64,000 nt of DNA, taken from NCBI RefSeq assembly GCF_014779765.1, contig NZ_JACXZA010000010.1, positions 62,001-126,000 on the forward strand, given 5' to 3'. Source of the DNA: Paenibacillus terricola. Lineage in GTDB: Bacteria; Bacillota; Bacilli; Paenibacillales; Paenibacillaceae. Shown here in pieces: positions 41,585 through 51,288 of the stretch. Made by a program: the position numbers and the translations under genes. The notes below the pieces were generated by a model that saw nothing but the letters and a program-made list of their open reading frames with translations, had not been told where the DNA came from and did no database searches. The number at the start of each line of letters is the position of its first letter. Position 1 is the first letter of the stretch.

Positions 41585-42967
41585 CTAATTCTTCTTATTT
41601 TCACTCAGCCAGTTGAGAATATCATCAATCGTTGATACCGGAACAATTCGCATGGCAGGCGCACCACGTCTCGCTTCGTCTGCTTCGCTAGCCGGAACGA
41701 AGAATACTTCAGCGTCCGTGCGATGGACGGCATAAGCTTTCTGCATCACCCCGCCAACGGGACCTACGCTTCCATCCGGCTCGATCGTACCGGTTCCCGC
41801 TACACGCCAGCCGTGTGTTACGCCTTCAGGAGACAGCTGATCTATAATCGTTAGCGTAAGCATGGCGCCGTGCGATGGACCGCCAATATGCGCATAAGGG
41901 CGCTCGTAATCAACAGTGCGGGGAATATCATATTGATAGGCGGTTTGTACCGAAATACCGAACACAGCCCTTTTACTGCCAGTGTCTGCATCTTCCGCTT
42001 CGCCGGTTTGCACGAGTGCCGTCTGTGTATCGCTGCCGCGCACATAAGTTACCTGCACACTGCTGCCAGCCTTAATATCCGCCATTACCTGTGACAAAAT
42101 AACAACATCGCTCGTTTCCTTACCCGCTACTCGAACGATTCGATCACCGGCCTTCAACGTGCCTTCTGCTGGCGCATTCTTCGATATCGCGGTAATCATT
42201 ACGCCCTCCGCAACCGCTCCTTTACCAATTCCCAGCTTCTGAAGGGCAACCGCAGCAGCTGTAGTCTCCGCTTCAGACTTCATCGCCACAACTTCAGCAT
42301 ACGCTTCCCGCAGAGGCGGCTGATTCGGCGGAATCGGACTAAGCTCATAGGTCGATAACCAATGAGAAAGTACCCAATCGAGCGCCACCGCTCGGCGATC
42401 AAAAACGAGTACGCCTGTCAGCTTGCTGTGTGAGGTACCACCCTCAACCTTCGCATAATGATTCATATCCATCGTTAAACCCGGATACGTAACATTGTAT
42501 CGAATCGGTGTTATGAATATAGCAAGCAGCAGAACCTGAACGACAATAGCAGATATACTTCGAGTCGGTGTACGCCGCATCCGGTTTCGTCGTCGGTAAG
42601 CGCGCTCAGATGCAGCTAAATCGATCATGACGAGTAACCAACCAACGCCAAGCAATCCCACCCATTCGACGATGCTGCGTGGAGCCGTCCATGAGAACCA
42701 GCAGGTCAATGCGCCGTCTAGAATAATAAGCACTCGAACAACAATGCGGCTAATCGAATGAGACACCGGTAAACTAATGACTGCCCCGATAGCCCAGCAC
42801 AAAGCAATAATGGAAGGCTCATATAGAAGAAGATCAATCATCTCCAGCCAGGTCTTCCCGCCCGGCCAGCGCATCGGATCCGGGATCCAGATTAACTCAG
42901 CGGCTATTATTGTGATGAAGCACAGGATCAGGCCAACTACGTATAATACCTTCGATGTTCGCTGCAT
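41585..42967 (-). CDS. Membrane PDZ domain protease, Lon (S16) type, YlbL-like
   Basis: 460 residues. Four to five membrane helices (TSKVLYVVGLILCFITIIAAE and following) come before the extracytoplasmic part. A PDZ domain is centred on EGVMITAISKNAPAEGTLKAG, and an S16 domain has the Ser-Lys dyad Ser 365 (GGPSHGAML) and Lys 410 (GGVMQKAYA). The 45-residue gap is close to that of Lon. YlbL of Bacillus has one helix; the multi-helix N-terminus here is unusual. The start at 42967 has GAGG 8 bases upstream; 43003 is an alternative. It is a single gene ended by the terminator at 41543. Confidence 0.82.
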   Translation of the reverse strand: MQRTSKVLYVVGLILCFITIIAAELIWIPDPMRWPGGKTWLEMIDLLLYEPSIIALCWAIGAVISLPVSHSISRIVVRVLIILDGALTCWFSWTAPRSIVEWVGLLGVGWLLVMIDLAASERAYRRRNRMRRTPTRSISAIVVQVLLLAIFITPIRYNVTYPGLTMDMNHYAKVEGGTSHSKLTGVLVFDRRAVALDWVLSHWLSTYELSPIPPNQPPLREAYAEVVAMKSEAETTAAAVALQKLGIGKGAVAEGVMITAISKNAPAEGTLKAGDRIVRVAGKETSDVVILSQVMADIKAGSSVQVTYVRGSDTQTALVQTGEAEDADTGSKRAVFGISVQTAYQYDIPRTVDYERPYAHIGGPSHGAMLTLTIIDQLSPEGVTHGWRVAGTGTIEPDGSVGPVGGVMQKAYAVHRTDAEVFFVPASEADEARRGAPAMRIVPVSTIDDILNWLSENKKN

Positions 42968-43047
42968 GTCTCCAGCCTCAGCCCTTCCCATGGTAATGTT
43001 CATAATCGTGGCACGTCCAAATTATAACATTCCCAATCAAAAGGAAA

Positions 43048-43088
43048 AAGCGCCCTCGAACTTCGTATATCGAAGCTCAAGAGCGCTT
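43048..43088 (-). terminator. Terminator of the large glycan operon
   Basis: AAGCGCTCTTGAGCTTCG pairs with CGAAGTTCGAGGGCGCTT with few mismatches, followed by TTTTT on the minus strand. It lies 37 bases after the last permease gene. Confidence 0.82.
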
Positions 43089-43124
43089 GGTTGAATCGTA
43101 TTAAAATTAAAGTAGTTCCTCTTA

Positions 43125-44105
43125 TTACTCGCCTGCGATACCTGTACGTTCCACACTCTCAACGAAGTAACGCTGCGTGAAGAGGTACAGAAGAAGGATC
43201 GGCAGAATCGTAAGCATAACGCCCGCCATAATCTGATTCTGCAGCGTTGGCGCTTGACCGATTGCGCTTGAAGCACCTGTGGAAGATGCGGCTTGCATCG
43301 AACTTACGTCCGCAATGCCGTTGAAGAACGCCATGCTCTGCGACAAGTTGAAGTACTCCGGTACGAGCAAATATAAGTTGGGCTCAAACGTATCGTTCCA
43401 ATGCCATACTACCGAGAAGAGGAAGACAACGAGCATAGCTGGCTTAGCCAGCGGCAGCATGATTCCCCAGTACGTACGGAACGCGCCTGCACCGTCAATC
43501 CGTGCCGCTTCTTCCAGTACATTCGGCAGCTGACGATAGAACTGAATGAAGATCAGCACGAACAATGCACCTTTTAAGCCATGACCCATAACTGCTGGTA
43601 CAACGAATGGCAAGTGCGTATTCACCCAATTCAAGTCAAGGAAGAACGAGAACAGGGGTACGACAAACGTCTGCGGTGGTACTAGGAATGTGAAGACAAC
43701 CATCGCCAACCAGAACGTTTGACCCGGAAACCGATAGCGTGCGAAGCCATAACCGATAAGCGAGCAGCTAATGATCTGGAGCGCCGCACTGCCGAACGAG
43801 ATGATGACGCTGTTCAGCAACGACGGCCAGTAGTTGAGATATTCGGCTGCCACCTTGTAGTTACCTAAGCTAAACATCTTCGGAATCCAACGAATCGTTG
43901 CATCCGCTACGTCTTCTGGCCGCATCAGCGACTTCGAAATAATATAAAGCAGAGGGTAAACAAAGACGAATGACAGACTAAGCAATACGAAGTAATAGAA
44001 CGCCATGCCGATAATGTTCCGTGCTCGCTTAGCGGCAGTATGCTTCAAAACTGCATTCGACTTGATCGAAATTTCCGACAGGCTGCGCATTTTCATTGTT
44101 GTCAT
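43125..44105 (-). CDS. Carbohydrate ABC permease, MalG type (second permease pair)
   Basis: 326 residues with six membrane helices after a basic 30-residue tail. The EAA loop is VLEEAARIDGAGAFRTYWGIMLP, with the conserved Gly. It has a Ser/Ala-rich stretch (MQAASSTGASSAIGQ) not typical of the family, in the last extracytoplasmic loop. GGGGG precedes the ATG by 9 bases. It is the last gene of the locus that runs from 54311, 7 bases after its partner, and the only visible gene before the terminator. Confidence 0.87.
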   Translation of the reverse strand: MTTMKMRSLSEISIKSNAVLKHTAAKRARNIIGMAFYYFVLLSLSFVFVYPLLYIISKSLMRPEDVADATIRWIPKMFSLGNYKVAAEYLNYWPSLLNSVIISFGSAALQIISCSLIGYGFARYRFPGQTFWLAMVVFTFLVPPQTFVVPLFSFFLDLNWVNTHLPFVVPAVMGHGLKGALFVLIFIQFYRQLPNVLEEAARIDGAGAFRTYWGIMLPLAKPAMLVVFLFSVVWHWNDTFEPNLYLLVPEYFNLSQSMAFFNGIADVSSMQAASSTGASSAIGQAPTLQNQIMAGVMLTILPILLLYLFTQRYFVESVERTGIAGE

Positions 44106-44111
44106 CGCTTC

Positions 44112-44993
44112 TTACCCCCTTCCTTCTGTAGCAGACAAGCTTCTGCGGAAAATAACAAATACGATTGCTAGTACAAGTGCGATCAAGCAGAAGTAAATCC
44201 ATCCGAGTGCCGACGCGTACCCGAAGTTATTCTTCTGGAACACTTGCTGAGTGACGATATAATCCATGACTTTGTTATCAGCCTTCGTAAACATGTTTAC
44301 GATACTGTATAGCGTATTGACGAACAACATTGGAGTTATCATCGGGAACGTGATTTTCCAGAAGCTTTCCCACTTCGTAGCGCCGTCCATCTTCGCAGCT
44401 TCATACAACTGCGGCGAGATCGTCTGCAAACCTGCGATAAAGATCAGAATTTGCACACCCGAGTCCCACATGACAAGCGTAAGCGAGTCTGCGTAGTCGA
44501 GCAGCTGTTCCAGCACGTTCCCTGGAATCAAACCGCTCAACTTCTCCTCTAGATCGCCTTGCGAGAAGATCGGAAGCTGAGCAGCGCCTTGCTGCAGCAG
44601 CTCCTTCAATACTGCACCAGAGGCGATGATAACCGGGAGGAAGAAGATCCCCCGGAAAATCGTCCGGCCTTTGATTTTGCCATTAAGCAGCAGTGCGCTG
44701 AACATAGCGAAAATCAGAATGAGCGGCACTTGCGTCAGCATCGTCGTCATCGTCGTCTTCAGAAGCGGCAGGAAGTCGATATCCGTTGAGAATGCTGTTC
44801 GATAGTTCAGCATGCCGACATAAGTCGCTTGCAGGCCGTTCTTACTGTTCTCCATATTGTTAAAGGAGAAGTACAACGAACGTCCAAGGGGATAGGCCAT
44901 GAACAATAAGAAACCGGCAATCCAAAGCGAAATGAAGGAATAACCTTCTAGAATATGACGCCCTCTCATCGAGAGTCCGAGTTTGTTTTTCAC
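44112..44993 (-). CDS. Carbohydrate ABC permease, MalF type (second permease pair)
   Basis: 293 residues, six helices, with FISLWIAGFLLFMAYPLGRSLYFSF at the N-terminus and the EAA loop QLYEAAKMDGATKWESFWKITFP. It begins with GTG at 44993, 2 bases after the DUF5696 stop codon, with GGAGG 9 bases upstream. With the MalG-type partner it forms a second transporter in the same operon. No binding protein of its own is found unless one of the two upstream is shared. Confidence 0.87.
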   Translation of the reverse strand: MKNKLGLSMRGRHILEGYSFISLWIAGFLLFMAYPLGRSLYFSFNNMENSKNGLQATYVGMLNYRTAFSTDIDFLPLLKTTMTTMLTQVPLILIFAMFSALLLNGKIKGRTIFRGIFFLPVIIASGAVLKELLQQGAAQLPIFSQGDLEEKLSGLIPGNVLEQLLDYADSLTLVMWDSGVQILIFIAGLQTISPQLYEAAKMDGATKWESFWKITFPMITPMLFVNTLYSIVNMFTKADNKVMDYIVTQQVFQKNNFGYASALGWIYFCLIALVLAIVFVIFRRSLSATEGRG

Positions 44994-44995
44994 GG

Positions 44996-47344
44996 TTATT
45001 GACCTCCATTCCGTACCGTGTAACCAAGCGCTGGTACAGTCACTCCGCCCACGATAGCGTCTGCATTGCCATAGTTAACGATGATTTGAGTGCCGCCATC
45101 ATAGATTGTACGGAACACATCTTCCGAGAGCTTCTCATGATTCGTAATCGCCTTGTTAGCGATACTCTCATAGTATGAAGCCGTTGCCGCATATTCCGAC
45201 GATGCGTTGTCGATCCACGATGTATATTGCGAGCTGAACAGGCGTGTTTCCAATGTCCGCTGAAGCTTGCTTGTTTTCTCATACGTAAGCTCCAGACTAG
45301 GAAGTGCACCATATTCCAACGCGCGAAGCTTTTCGACTTGAGCATCATCACGCAGGTTGATCGGCGAAGACGTATATGGAATTAACCCGTGTATTGCAAT
45401 TTGATAGAACGGAACCGTCTCATCCAGATAGATGAAATGGCTTGAATCGAGCGGTGCGTTATTGATCTTATTCACATGACCAAGCGTATACGCGAATCCA
45501 TAATCAACGCCAGTTGCGCCGACTTTGCCACGAATGGCATCGATCGCGCTAACCCATGTGCTTGCCGTCTGCTCACGTTGTGTGATAGTCCGCGGGTCAA
45601 GGTCAGAGTACAGATTATCGCCCCAATAGGATAGCTGCACACCATCAATGCCGAGGCTTGCGTAATCGTCCAGCTCTTTCATGACGTGCTTGTCAACGAC
45701 GCGTTCCGGCTTCATCAGGTAGAACATCTCGAAGTCTTTATTCCAGCGTTCCGAGATGAAGTAGTTCGGATCTTCTTTCACTTGCTTATCCATACCGCGA
45801 ATGGCGTCCTTGCTCTTGCTCATGCCGTCGCTCTCGGAATAAGCACGTGCGTAGTTCGCTTCCAAATATAATTTAATGCCTTTCTGCTTCGCATAGGCCG
45901 CAAGCTCTTTGAGCTCCTTGGAACCGCCAAGCTTCTTCTCGACTGGGAAATGATCCGGTTGATCGCCATACATGCCCTCATCGGACCAGCCCTCAAACGT
46001 CAATTCGAGATTCGTCATCCCTTTCGCCGCATATGCGTCGATAATGGATTTCGCTTGCTCAAACGTCGTCATTTTGATGAAGGTCGATCCAAGAATATCG
46101 TCACGAATGAGACCGCCGTACAGCTTGATGCTGAGCGGGTATCCGCTTTGCTCAACAGGTTGAACATTCTGTTCCGTCGTCAAGTAGTTGCGGTAAGCCT
46201 TCGCGAGGCCGACATAATTCGCATCTTGACCTTCCAATGTCACGAAGCGAACTTTGCGATCGCCTGGAATTCTTTCACCTTGGAAGAACGGAATCTGACC
46301 CGATGTACCGATAAAAATAACGTCCTGCTTCCGGTAAATGAACTCCGTCGAGGTCCGATACATCGGGATCGCACGGATACCGGATGGCGTTGCATTGATC
46401 TTCGCATCATATTGACCTTCCGTTACGATGCCAAGAGAGCCTACGCCATTGCGGTAGTTGCCGAATACCGGCAGCGCGATTTTCTCTTTGAAAGGCAGCG
46501 CACGCTCGTAGTCAGCCTCCATGTCAGTATGAGAAGGCGCTACATATGCGTCATCGTCGCCATAGATCATTTCGGAATAACCAGCGAAGAATTGTGGATG
46601 CTCCTTCTTATAAGTAATCAGTGCGCCTGAACCGTCCGGAATAAACAGCGCGCCTTGTTCATCGCCTGATGCAGCGTTCCAGAATGGAAGCGGCTCAATG
46701 CTGAGCAGTCTCGCTTGACCTTCTTCTTTGATCGAATCATTAGGAATCGTCACTTCAAGACCATTCTCCGTCAGACGATACTCAAGCGCGAAGCTGATCT
46801 CTTCCTTCAAATGGAACGATACTTTCGCGCCGTAATCCGTCTTCTCGATCTTGAATTTATTTTCTTTATCCTTCAGCGTATACGTCGATGTGGTATCCGC
46901 GCCCATCGTGTATTTCACGTGAGCCGGGGAATCCATAAATTTCTTATTGTTCGGCATCGTCGTCTTCGGCACCTGCGGTGATCCGAGCCATTGCTGCTGG
47001 GTCGCTTTCTCTACGACGCGAACGTTACCTGTTTTCTCATCGATGTACAGCTCGTACTTATCATTCTCCGACACTTTCGTCATTGCTGTAATTGGTGTCA
47101 GCGGTACGGCAGCGACTACATCCTCTGTATCTGCAGCTTCCGTATCGATAACGACAGGCTCCGAAGCAGAATCGGTGTTTGCTGCAACTGCATCAACCGC
47201 CCCACTGTCTGCTGTGTCAACGACCGCTGCAGCCTCCGTCTCTTCACCTTGCGACTCGCCTTCCGCTAGCCCGAGGTAAGGATACAGACCGCCGACGATG
47301 ATCAACATCGCCGCGGCGATCAGCCATTTACGTTGTTTGAACAT
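44996..47344 (-). CDS. DUF5696 protein, exported, glycoside-hydrolase-like
   Basis: 782 residues from the ATG at 47344 (AGGAGG 7 bases upstream). A signal or anchor helix (LIAAAMLIIVGGLYPYLGLA) precedes a low-complexity Ala/Asp/Thr linker. A beta-sandwich region follows (KYELYIDEKTGNVRVVEKAT through YGAKVSFHLKEEISFALEYR). The body is a barrel-like domain with IKLYGGLIRDDILGST, LELTFEGWSDEGMYGDQPD, KGIKLYLEANYARAYSESDG, GIDGVQLSYWGDNLYSDLDP and GVDYGFAYTLGHVN. The layout resembles GH31/GH101-type enzymes, with acidic residues at strand ends. No catalytic residue is confirmed. Lies between YIP1 and the second permease pair, so probably an extracellular glycan-acting enzyme or sensor. Confidence 0.75.
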   Translation of the reverse strand: MFKQRKWLIAAAMLIIVGGLYPYLGLAEGESQGEETEAAAVVDTADSGAVDAVAANTDSASEPVVIDTEAADTEDVVAAVPLTPITAMTKVSENDKYELYIDEKTGNVRVVEKATQQQWLGSPQVPKTTMPNNKKFMDSPAHVKYTMGADTTSTYTLKDKENKFKIEKTDYGAKVSFHLKEEISFALEYRLTENGLEVTIPNDSIKEEGQARLLSIEPLPFWNAASGDEQGALFIPDGSGALITYKKEHPQFFAGYSEMIYGDDDAYVAPSHTDMEADYERALPFKEKIALPVFGNYRNGVGSLGIVTEGQYDAKINATPSGIRAIPMYRTSTEFIYRKQDVIFIGTSGQIPFFQGERIPGDRKVRFVTLEGQDANYVGLAKAYRNYLTTEQNVQPVEQSGYPLSIKLYGGLIRDDILGSTFIKMTTFEQAKSIIDAYAAKGMTNLELTFEGWSDEGMYGDQPDHFPVEKKLGGSKELKELAAYAKQKGIKLYLEANYARAYSESDGMSKSKDAIRGMDKQVKEDPNYFISERWNKDFEMFYLMKPERVVDKHVMKELDDYASLGIDGVQLSYWGDNLYSDLDPRTITQREQTASTWVSAIDAIRGKVGATGVDYGFAYTLGHVNKINNAPLDSSHFIYLDETVPFYQIAIHGLIPYTSSPINLRDDAQVEKLRALEYGALPSLELTYEKTSKLQRTLETRLFSSQYTSWIDNASSEYAATASYYESIANKAITNHEKLSEDVFRTIYDGGTQIIVNYGNADAIVGGVTVPALGYTVRNGGQ

Positions 47345-47355
47345 CCTCGCTCCTC

Positions 47356-47973
47356 CTACCTTCGGAAATTCAATTCTTGCACAAGCTCTGAGATAAAGTT
47401 GATTAACTGATTCATCAGGCCGAACAGCAGAATGCCGATAAACCAAATGATTGCGATGCCGATGATGCTCAGAATCGTAATCCAAATCACTTTCCATGGC
47501 TCAAAGTCATGCAGTACTTTTACTTTGATAAGCAGCAGCCAAGCGGACCAATAAATGGCCACATTAACGAGGAACGAATAGATCGAATTCTCATCAAGCG
47601 CCAGCAGGTTGGTCAACAATGTTACCGGTATGATCATCACGACATAAGGCACAAGCGCAAATGCGCTTCCTACGAATACTTCCTTGAACTTGCCTTCGCC
47701 ATCGAGAATGGCGCTAACGCCCCAGTTCGCAACGCTCCAAGTCAGCCAAGGAACAACCAACCATACGAATTCCTGCAAGTACGAAACCTCGTACGCTTCT
47801 CTTGTCTGGAACGCATAGCCCGTTACGACGATGGAGACCATTTTGGCAATAAAAGCAAGCAACATAACGATGACCGCATCCATCCACCGAATTCGCTTCG
47901 GCTCCTGAATATCGTTGTAGAAGTTAAACGGATGAGTCAGTACTTGCTTCATCAGTTGAAAGGTTTGAATCAT
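47356..47973 (-). CDS. YIP1-family membrane protein
   Basis: 205 residues, about five membrane helices (DAVIVMLLAFIAKMVSIVVTGY, VWLVVPWLTWSVANWGVSAIL, FALVPYVVMIIPVTLLTNLLAL, VAIYWSAWLLLIKV, IIGIAIIWFIGILLFGLM), matching the YIP1 domain size. Bacterial members have no defined function. GGAGG lies 9 bases before the ATG, which overlaps the NHL/TPR gene's stop by 4 bases. Its position between the NHL and DUF5696 genes suggests one membrane complex. Confidence 0.78.
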   Translation of the reverse strand: MIQTFQLMKQVLTHPFNFYNDIQEPKRIRWMDAVIVMLLAFIAKMVSIVVTGYAFQTREAYEVSYLQEFVWLVVPWLTWSVANWGVSAILDGEGKFKEVFVGSAFALVPYVVMIIPVTLLTNLLALDENSIYSFLVNVAIYWSAWLLLIKVKVLHDFEPWKVIWITILSIIGIAIIWFIGILLFGLMNQLINFISELVQELNFRR

Positions 47974-49445
47974 TGCGGGATTCCTCCTCCTTGCTGAGCG
48001 CCGTGATTAGGACGTTTCGTGCGAATACGGCGTGCAACCAGTCTCCAAACCCAAGGAATCAAGTAGCGCAGCAGTATAATCGCACCTACAAGAATGAGAC
48101 AGATGGAGAAGAAGTGATCGCGCATATATTCCTTACGGTATTCTTTGAATGCTACGGAATAATCGCCCCTGGAGTTAGCAAGCTTAAAGTAGCTCATCGC
48201 TTCCTTGTAACGTTCCGCTTTGTACAGGGATTTGCCGATGGCCAAGTAAGCGAGCTCATAGTTCGCGTTCTCGCGAAGCACTTCATTCCACAGACTTTCT
48301 GCTTCATCATAGCGGCCGTCTACATAAAGAGCAGCAGCTTTCTGTACGAGCAGCGCAAACGGCGTCGTGCGGAATAGATCAATACGGTTACGTCCTTTGT
48401 CGGCAACGAAGATGGTTCCGTCCGATGACTCCGCGAGCGCGGATGGTGTAACGAACAGACCATTCTGCTCACCTATGCCGCCGAAAGCGAACAGCATATT
48501 GCCGAGCTTATCGTACTGGAACACCTTACCCGTCTGAAGGTCGAGACCTGTAAAAATACCATTCGAGTCAACCGCTACGTCGATGAACGAGGAGACCATG
48601 AACGGACCATTGCTCCAGCGGTCGCCAAACTGGCGATTGCCGCCGATCGTATCGACACCAACTGGCGAGAGACGTTTAATTTGGGTCGTTTCCGTCCCAA
48701 GCGTCGTCGTGAAGATGAATCCTTCATTATCGAGTACGGCGTTAGAGAACTCAAGTGGTTTGATCGTCGCCATTTGCGACTTCTGCGCATCCGTTGCGAA
48801 CATGTTGCGCAGCAGGCGTCCCCAGCTGAAGCCGATATGGTTCGCACCATAGAAGCCTTTGAACGCGCCCTTCTTATCGATCTGGAGCAAGCCCTGCGTG
48901 TTGCCGTCAGATACGACGAACATGTAACCGCGCTTATCGACCAGCAGCTTCGATGGCGAATACGAGAACGTATCGCCAATCAGCGGGCTGTCAGGCTTGC
49001 CGAACTGTTTCAGATACTTACCGTTCTTATCGAACAATACGATGCGGCCATTCTTCGTATCCGCTACATATATCGTACCGTCTGGCGTTACATACACGCC
49101 TTTAGGTTCAGACAGTACCCCGTCGCCTTCCGAATCGCCGATCGTACGAACGTACTGCAGCGAAGAATCCAATTGGACGATGCGGCTGTTGCCTGTATCG
49201 ACGACGTATACGGATTTGTCATCCGCGATGAATACGTCCTCCGGTGCATTGAATGCACCGGACGGCATACCGAAACCATCGATCGATTGTTTGTACATGT
49301 AGCCATTAATGGAGGCAACATCTCTACCTTTTGTGCTCCATATATAACCTTGGTAAGGCGTTGCAGCAGACGATTCGCCCGGGATGAACGTGAATAGGAG
49401 GGCAAATGCCACTGCAGCGGCCATTACTCTTTTCATGACTCTCAT
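47970..49445 (-). CDS. NHL-repeat beta-propeller plus TPR protein with C-terminal membrane anchor
   Basis: 491 residues. A signal peptide (VMAAAVAFALLFTFIPGESSA) comes first, then a propeller of at least six NHL blades with FNAPEDVFIADDKSVYVVDTGN, VLSEPKGVYVTPDGTIYVAD, and VTPSALAESSDGTIFVADKG. A TPR pair follows (VQKAAALYVDGRYDEAESLW, AIGKSLYKAERYKEAMSYF). One membrane helix (FFSICLILVGAIILLRYLI) stands near 445-465, with a short basic tail. The propeller is outside the membrane, suited to protein or glycan binding. AGGAGG lies 8 bases before the ATG. The role is unknown. Confidence 0.8.
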   Translation of the reverse strand: MRVMKRVMAAAVAFALLFTFIPGESSAATPYQGYIWSTKGRDVASINGYMYKQSIDGFGMPSGAFNAPEDVFIADDKSVYVVDTGNSRIVQLDSSLQYVRTIGDSEGDGVLSEPKGVYVTPDGTIYVADTKNGRIVLFDKNGKYLKQFGKPDSPLIGDTFSYSPSKLLVDKRGYMFVVSDGNTQGLLQIDKKGAFKGFYGANHIGFSWGRLLRNMFATDAQKSQMATIKPLEFSNAVLDNEGFIFTTTLGTETTQIKRLSPVGVDTIGGNRQFGDRWSNGPFMVSSFIDVAVDSNGIFTGLDLQTGKVFQYDKLGNMLFAFGGIGEQNGLFVTPSALAESSDGTIFVADKGRNRIDLFRTTPFALLVQKAAALYVDGRYDEAESLWNEVLRENANYELAYLAIGKSLYKAERYKEAMSYFKLANSRGDYSVAFKEYRKEYMRDHFFSICLILVGAIILLRYLIPWVWRLVARRIRTKRPNHGAQQGGGIPQ

Positions 49446-49457
49446 TCTGCGCCCCTC

Positions 49458-50321
49458 CTACTCTTTCAGACCCGAGTGTGCCATCGTCTGAAGCACCATT
49501 CGCTGCGTTACAACGAAGACAACAATCGTCGGGATAATCATTAACAAGCTCGCTGCGCCGAGCGTACCGACTCGGGCGATCACACCAACACCGCCACTAA
49601 GCGTAAGCACTGCGAACGGCAGCGTCTTCATATCATCGTCAGTCGTGTATACCTGAGCCGGATGCGGATCATTCCATGCCGCGATGAAGCTCAGCAGTGC
49701 GAAAGTCGAAATAGCAGGCTTCAGCATCGGCATAACGACTGCCCAGAATACTCTCCACTCGGATGCACCGTCCATCCGCGCTGCTTCCAGCAACGCGTCC
49801 GGCAATTGACGCAGGAACTGCGTCATCAGGAACATCCCGGTAGGCGCTGCCACGAACGGCAGGATGAGTGCCCAATACGTATTGATCAGGTGCAGCTTAC
49901 TGATGAGCAAATATTGTGGAATTTGCACAACCAGCGGCGAGAACATGAGCGCAAGGACAATCATGTTAAAAATAAAGCTGCCGAAACGCATTTTGTGTTT
50001 AGCCAGCGGATAAGCTGCCATCGCGGAAATAATGACGCCGAAGACGACGATACAGCCGCTGACAAAAATACTATTAAAGATGTAACGGGAGAACGGTACG
50101 GACGTCGTCCCCGTAATGAGCAGCAAATCCCGGAAGTTCATCAATGTCGGGTTTTTCACGAAGAAGCGCGGCGGGAATAAGAACAGCTCGCTCGTCGGCT
50201 TGAACGCGTTGGAAATCATATAAATCAGAGGCAATAGCATCAGTACGCCGAGTGCCGTAAGAAACAGATACAGCACGATGCCGCCCCAATCGATTCTTCT
50301 GCCTTTCACAGTGCCAGTCAT
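49458..50321 (-). CDS. Carbohydrate ABC permease, MalG type (first permease pair)
   Basis: 287 residues, six helices, EAA loop ALLEAARMDGASEWRVFWAVVMP and the C-terminus RMVLQTMAHSGLKE, like the MalG/UgpE group. It has AAAGGA about 11 bases before the ATG. It sits 7 bases after its partner and 12 bases before the NHL/TPR gene, so in the same operon. Confidence 0.9.
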   Translation of the reverse strand: MTGTVKGRRIDWGGIVLYLFLTALGVLMLLPLIYMISNAFKPTSELFLFPPRFFVKNPTLMNFRDLLLITGTTSVPFSRYIFNSIFVSGCIVVFGVIISAMAAYPLAKHKMRFGSFIFNMIVLALMFSPLVVQIPQYLLISKLHLINTYWALILPFVAAPTGMFLMTQFLRQLPDALLEAARMDGASEWRVFWAVVMPMLKPAISTFALLSFIAAWNDPHPAQVYTTDDDMKTLPFAVLTLSGGVGVIARVGTLGAASLLMIIPTIVVFVVTQRMVLQTMAHSGLKE

Positions 50322-50328
50322 CGTGGTA

Positions 50329-51288
50329 TCAGTCCTTTCCTAGCCATTTGAATATGAGACGATTGATACCGATCATCATGGCGAACAAGACGACTGCAAT
50401 CGCTGCTGCATAGCCCATCTCGAACTTAATGAACGCATAATCGTACATATGGGTCATGATTGTATGGCCTGCGTACAGCGGAGACGGCAAGCCTACGAGC
50501 TGCAGACTGACGTCGAAGACAGTCAGCGAGCTAACGATCTGCAGTACGGCACCGAACAGCAACTGCGGCTTAACGGCTGGAATCGTAATGTAGAAGAGCT
50601 GCTGCCACCGGAAACGAATACCGTCGATCGATCCTGCTTCATACAGATCTTTTGGCACGTTCTGCAGGCCGGCGAGGAACGCTAGGAAGCCTACGCCCAT
50701 CGACATCCAGAGCGATACGATGATAATAACAGGCACGATGGAATGAATATTTTGCAGGAAAAGATAAGGTTCGTCGATAATGCCAAGCTTCATTGCATAG
50801 TAGTTCAGCAAACCTTTGCGGTCGCCTGCGAACAAATACAGCCACACAACGGCCATTGCAGTCGCACTTGTAATAGACGGCGTATAGAAGCAAAGCGTAT
50901 AGAAGAACCGGTATTTGATCGGAATTTGGCTGATCAGCCATGCCAGAATGAAAGACATGGCATAGCCTACCGGGCCTGTAATGAAAGCGAACTTCAGCGT
51001 AATGCCGACGGCTTTCAAGAAGATGTCGTCGTCTACGAACAGCAGCTTGTAGTTGGACAAGCCGATGAACTTAGCCGGTTCCATCATGTTGTAATACGTA
51101 AAGCTCATGCCGATCGAAGTCAATACGGGCAGAACCGTAAAGACAAAGAATAAAATTAAGAAAGGCGCAAGAAACATCCATGAAATGCGGTCTCTCTTCA
51201 AGTCGCTCCATAGAACGGCCAATTTGCCAGGCTTGCGAAGGCTGACCTTAGTCTGCTCGTTCAGAGCAGGCGATGATTGCGTTGTCAT
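50329..51288 (-). CDS. Carbohydrate ABC permease, MalF type (first permease pair)
   Basis: 319 residues with a 35-residue cytoplasmic tail, then six helices. Landmarks are WMFLAPFLILFFVFTVLPVLTS and the EAA loop DLYEAGSIDGIRFRWQQLFYITIP, where the usual EAA is EAG. It overlaps the fused binding-protein gene by 4 bases (ATGA) with AAAGGAGG 9 bases upstream, so translation is coupled. Its substrate would be that of the two binding proteins encoded upstream. Confidence 0.9.
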   Translation of the reverse strand: MTTQSSPALNEQTKVSLRKPGKLAVLWSDLKRDRISWMFLAPFLILFFVFTVLPVLTSIGMSFTYYNMMEPAKFIGLSNYKLLFVDDDIFLKAVGITLKFAFITGPVGYAMSFILAWLISQIPIKYRFFYTLCFYTPSITSATAMAVVWLYLFAGDRKGLLNYYAMKLGIIDEPYLFLQNIHSIVPVIIIVSLWMSMGVGFLAFLAGLQNVPKDLYEAGSIDGIRFRWQQLFYITIPAVKPQLLFGAVLQIVSSLTVFDVSLQLVGLPSPLYAGHTIMTHMYDYAFIKFEMGYAAAIAVVLFAMMIGINRLIFKWLGKD

